A stretch of 40,069 nucleotides of DNA from CAYNCE01 sp964522515 (GTDB lineage Bacteria; Patescibacteriota; Patescibacteriia; UBA2196): assembly GCA_964522515.1 (NCBI GenBank), contig CAZFWC010000006.1:1-40069 (forward strand), read 5' to 3'. The translations under genes and the position numbers were made by a program. How positions within the stretch are numbered: the stretch's first letter is position 1; the number at the start of each line of letters is the position of its first letter. The notes below the pieces were generated by a model. It worked only from the letters and a program-made list of their open reading frames with translations, had not been told where the DNA came from and did no database searches. Of the stretch, positions 39,715 to 40,069 are shown in pieces.

Positions 39715-39829
39715 CCAGAGGTTTCGGAAGGCAAGGGAATTGAACCCTATCCTAAATTAAAAGGACGTCATACTTATCAGGTAGACCTGCTGACCACAGC
39801 AGTTTACCTTCCAAGAATAATACCTCTGG
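39715..39829. repeat. 8-bp inverted repeat enclosing the tRNA-like gene
   Basis: CCAGAGGT (39715-39722) and ACCTCTGG (39822-39829) can pair across the tRNA-like sequence in its precursor, like a processing stem. Confidence 0.6.
39725..39812 (-). tRNA. Unusual tRNA-like gene: 9/3 fold, long variable arm, GAU anticodon loop
   Basis: On the minus strand GGAAGGTAA (39804-39812) pairs with TTGCCTTCC (39726-39734) over 9 bp with one G-T. The T arm is a 3-bp stem GGG-TTCAATT-CCC (39735-39747), so the acceptor/T branch is 9+3 rather than 7+5. The D arm CTGCTG-TGGT-CAGCAG has 6 bp and a 4-nt loop. The anticodon arm GTCTAC-CTGATAA-GTA(T)GAC has one bulged T; the loop gives anticodon GAU (Ile codons AUC/AUU). 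The variable arm (39748-39766) holds TCCT/AGGA. The discriminator is G and CCA is not encoded. G73 and a long variable arm are serine-type identity features. The fold recalls the reported 'allo-tRNAs' (8/4 or 9/3). It could also be a degenerate tRNA or a tRNA mimic. Confidence 0.65.
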
Positions 39830-39850
39830 CTATTTTATTTTATCATTTTT

Positions 39851-39934
39851 AATTAAAAAATAAAACAATCTTAAGATTTAGCTTAAGATTGTTTTAGTCC
39901 TTAATAAAGAATAGAGTTTGTCTGCCTGATAAGT
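39851..39934 (-). ncRNA. Small RNA with 5' end antisense to the tRNA-like anticodon arm
   Basis: The consensus promoter predicts a start near 39934. The first 15 nt, ACTTATCAGGCAGAC (39920-39934), are complementary at 14 of 15 positions to GTCTACCTGATAAGT, the 5' stem and loop of the anticodon arm of the tRNA-like gene about 140 nt downstream. The RNA ends in a 14-bp terminator hairpin. It could act in trans on the tRNA, or be a leader whose read-through makes the tRNA. Confidence 0.6.
39853..39895 (-). terminator. Terminator between the small RNA and the tRNA-like gene
   Basis: A perfect 14-bp stem (39862-39875 with 39882-39895, loop of 6) followed on the minus strand by ATTTTTTAATT. Confidence 0.85.
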
Positions 39935-39940
39935 AATTTA

Positions 39941-39968
39941 ATTATACTACGCTAATTTTTCTTGTCAA
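39941..39968 (-). promoter_or_regulatory. Consensus promoter of the small RNA/tRNA-like unit
   Basis: Minus strand TTGACA (39963-39968), 16-nt spacer, TATAAT (39941-39946). Upstream lies the shared motif TTTTGGCTAAGGTTAGATAA (39978-39997) and a DnaA-box sequence TTATCCACA (40007-40015). Confidence 0.85.
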
Positions 39969-40023
39969 CCTTAATTATTTTGGCTAAGGTTAGATAAATA
40001 TTATATTTATCCACAGATTTGAT

Positions 40024-40052
40024 TTGACAAAAATTTTAAAATGATGTATAAT
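40024..40052 (+). promoter_or_regulatory. Consensus promoter reading out of the window
   Basis: TTGACA (40024-40029), 17-nt spacer, TATAAT (40047-40052) on the plus strand, divergent from the small-RNA promoter. The gene it serves lies beyond the right edge. Confidence 0.8.
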
Positions 40053-40069
40053 TTAATAATTACTTTAAA

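Noticed and set aside
39725..39812. Ordinary tRNA-Ile(GAU)
   Set aside because: The anticodon loop fits, but the 9/3 branch, long variable arm and G discriminator do not fit a standard tRNA-Ile.
39725..39812. Selenocysteine tRNA
   Set aside because: The 6-bp D stem with 4-nt loop is similar, but the anticodon loop is CTGATAA rather than one with TCA, and no Sec machinery is visible.
1..40069. UGA recoding as in Gracilibacteria or Absconditabacteria
   Set aside because: Several genes end at TGA at the expected C-terminus (ABC exporter at 1542, ftsL at 31490, GxxExxY at 10895) and no in-frame TGA occurs inside conserved genes.

Overview
The window is strongly AT-rich DNA with little canonical Shine-Dalgarno use. 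It most likely comes from a Patescibacteria (CPR) genome of the Parcubacteria type. Supporting signs are a DUF4012 protein, a giant YkuD protein with a DUF5663-like neighbour, a minimal mraZ-rsmH-ftsL-ftsI cell-division cluster, an FeFe-hydrogenase next to lower-glycolysis genes, and short GC-rich palindromes scattered between and inside genes (one encodes the peptide SSFAKATADR). TGA behaves as a stop throughout. A run of 100 Ns at 34132-34231 shows this is a scaffold, probably from a metagenome. The phylum call is inference; there is no 16S rRNA gene here.

Layout. 1-1.5 kb: 3' part of an ABC exporter. 1.6-8.2 kb: an energy block with a NuoF/HydB-like flavoprotein, a multi-cluster FeFe-hydrogenase, a TM1266-like hydrogenase regulator, a membrane protein, phosphoglycerate kinase and enolase. 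8.2-9.3 kb: minus-strand accessory genes with strong promoters. 9.4-11.9 kb: an EamA transporter, a GxxExxY gene inside terminal inverted repeats, and an anchored glycosidase. 12-20.9 kb: a surface/cell-wall block (DUF4012, DUF5663-like, DHH-like, a 1568-residue L,D-transpeptidase). 20.9-26.6 kb: lepA, two small membrane peptides, topA and two minus-strand RNA-like transcripts. 26.6-29.1 kb: HD hydrolase and RhuM genes inserted beside a PAP2 phosphatase, with its 5' end duplicated. 29.3-33.5 kb: dcw cluster. 33.6-37.5 kb: lipoprotein, assembly gap, two tandem gpmI genes. 37.5-39.6 kb: pth and der on the minus strand. 39.7-40.0 kb: an unusual tRNA-like gene preceded by a small RNA, both minus strand.

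How the genes work together. pgk, eno and two gpmI cover most of lower glycolysis. The hydrogenase unit could dispose of the reductant as H2, which fits a small fermentative cell. The rest is housekeeping (lepA, topA, pth, der, dcw) plus envelope proteins.

Most striking observations. (1) A 30-bp palindrome sits in the same reading frame in four unrelated conserved genes (hydrogenase, NuoF-like, lepA, topA), giving the peptide V(K/R)LGFKTQxN each time; it resembles Rickettsia palindromic elements. (2) An 88-nt tRNA-like gene folds with a 9-bp acceptor and 3-bp T stem, a long variable arm and a GAU anticodon loop. It lies behind a promoter-terminator small RNA whose first 15 nt are complementary (14/15) to its anticodon arm. 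(3) A GxxExxY gene lies between inverted repeats that also end two 107-bp MITE-like elements about 29 kb apart.
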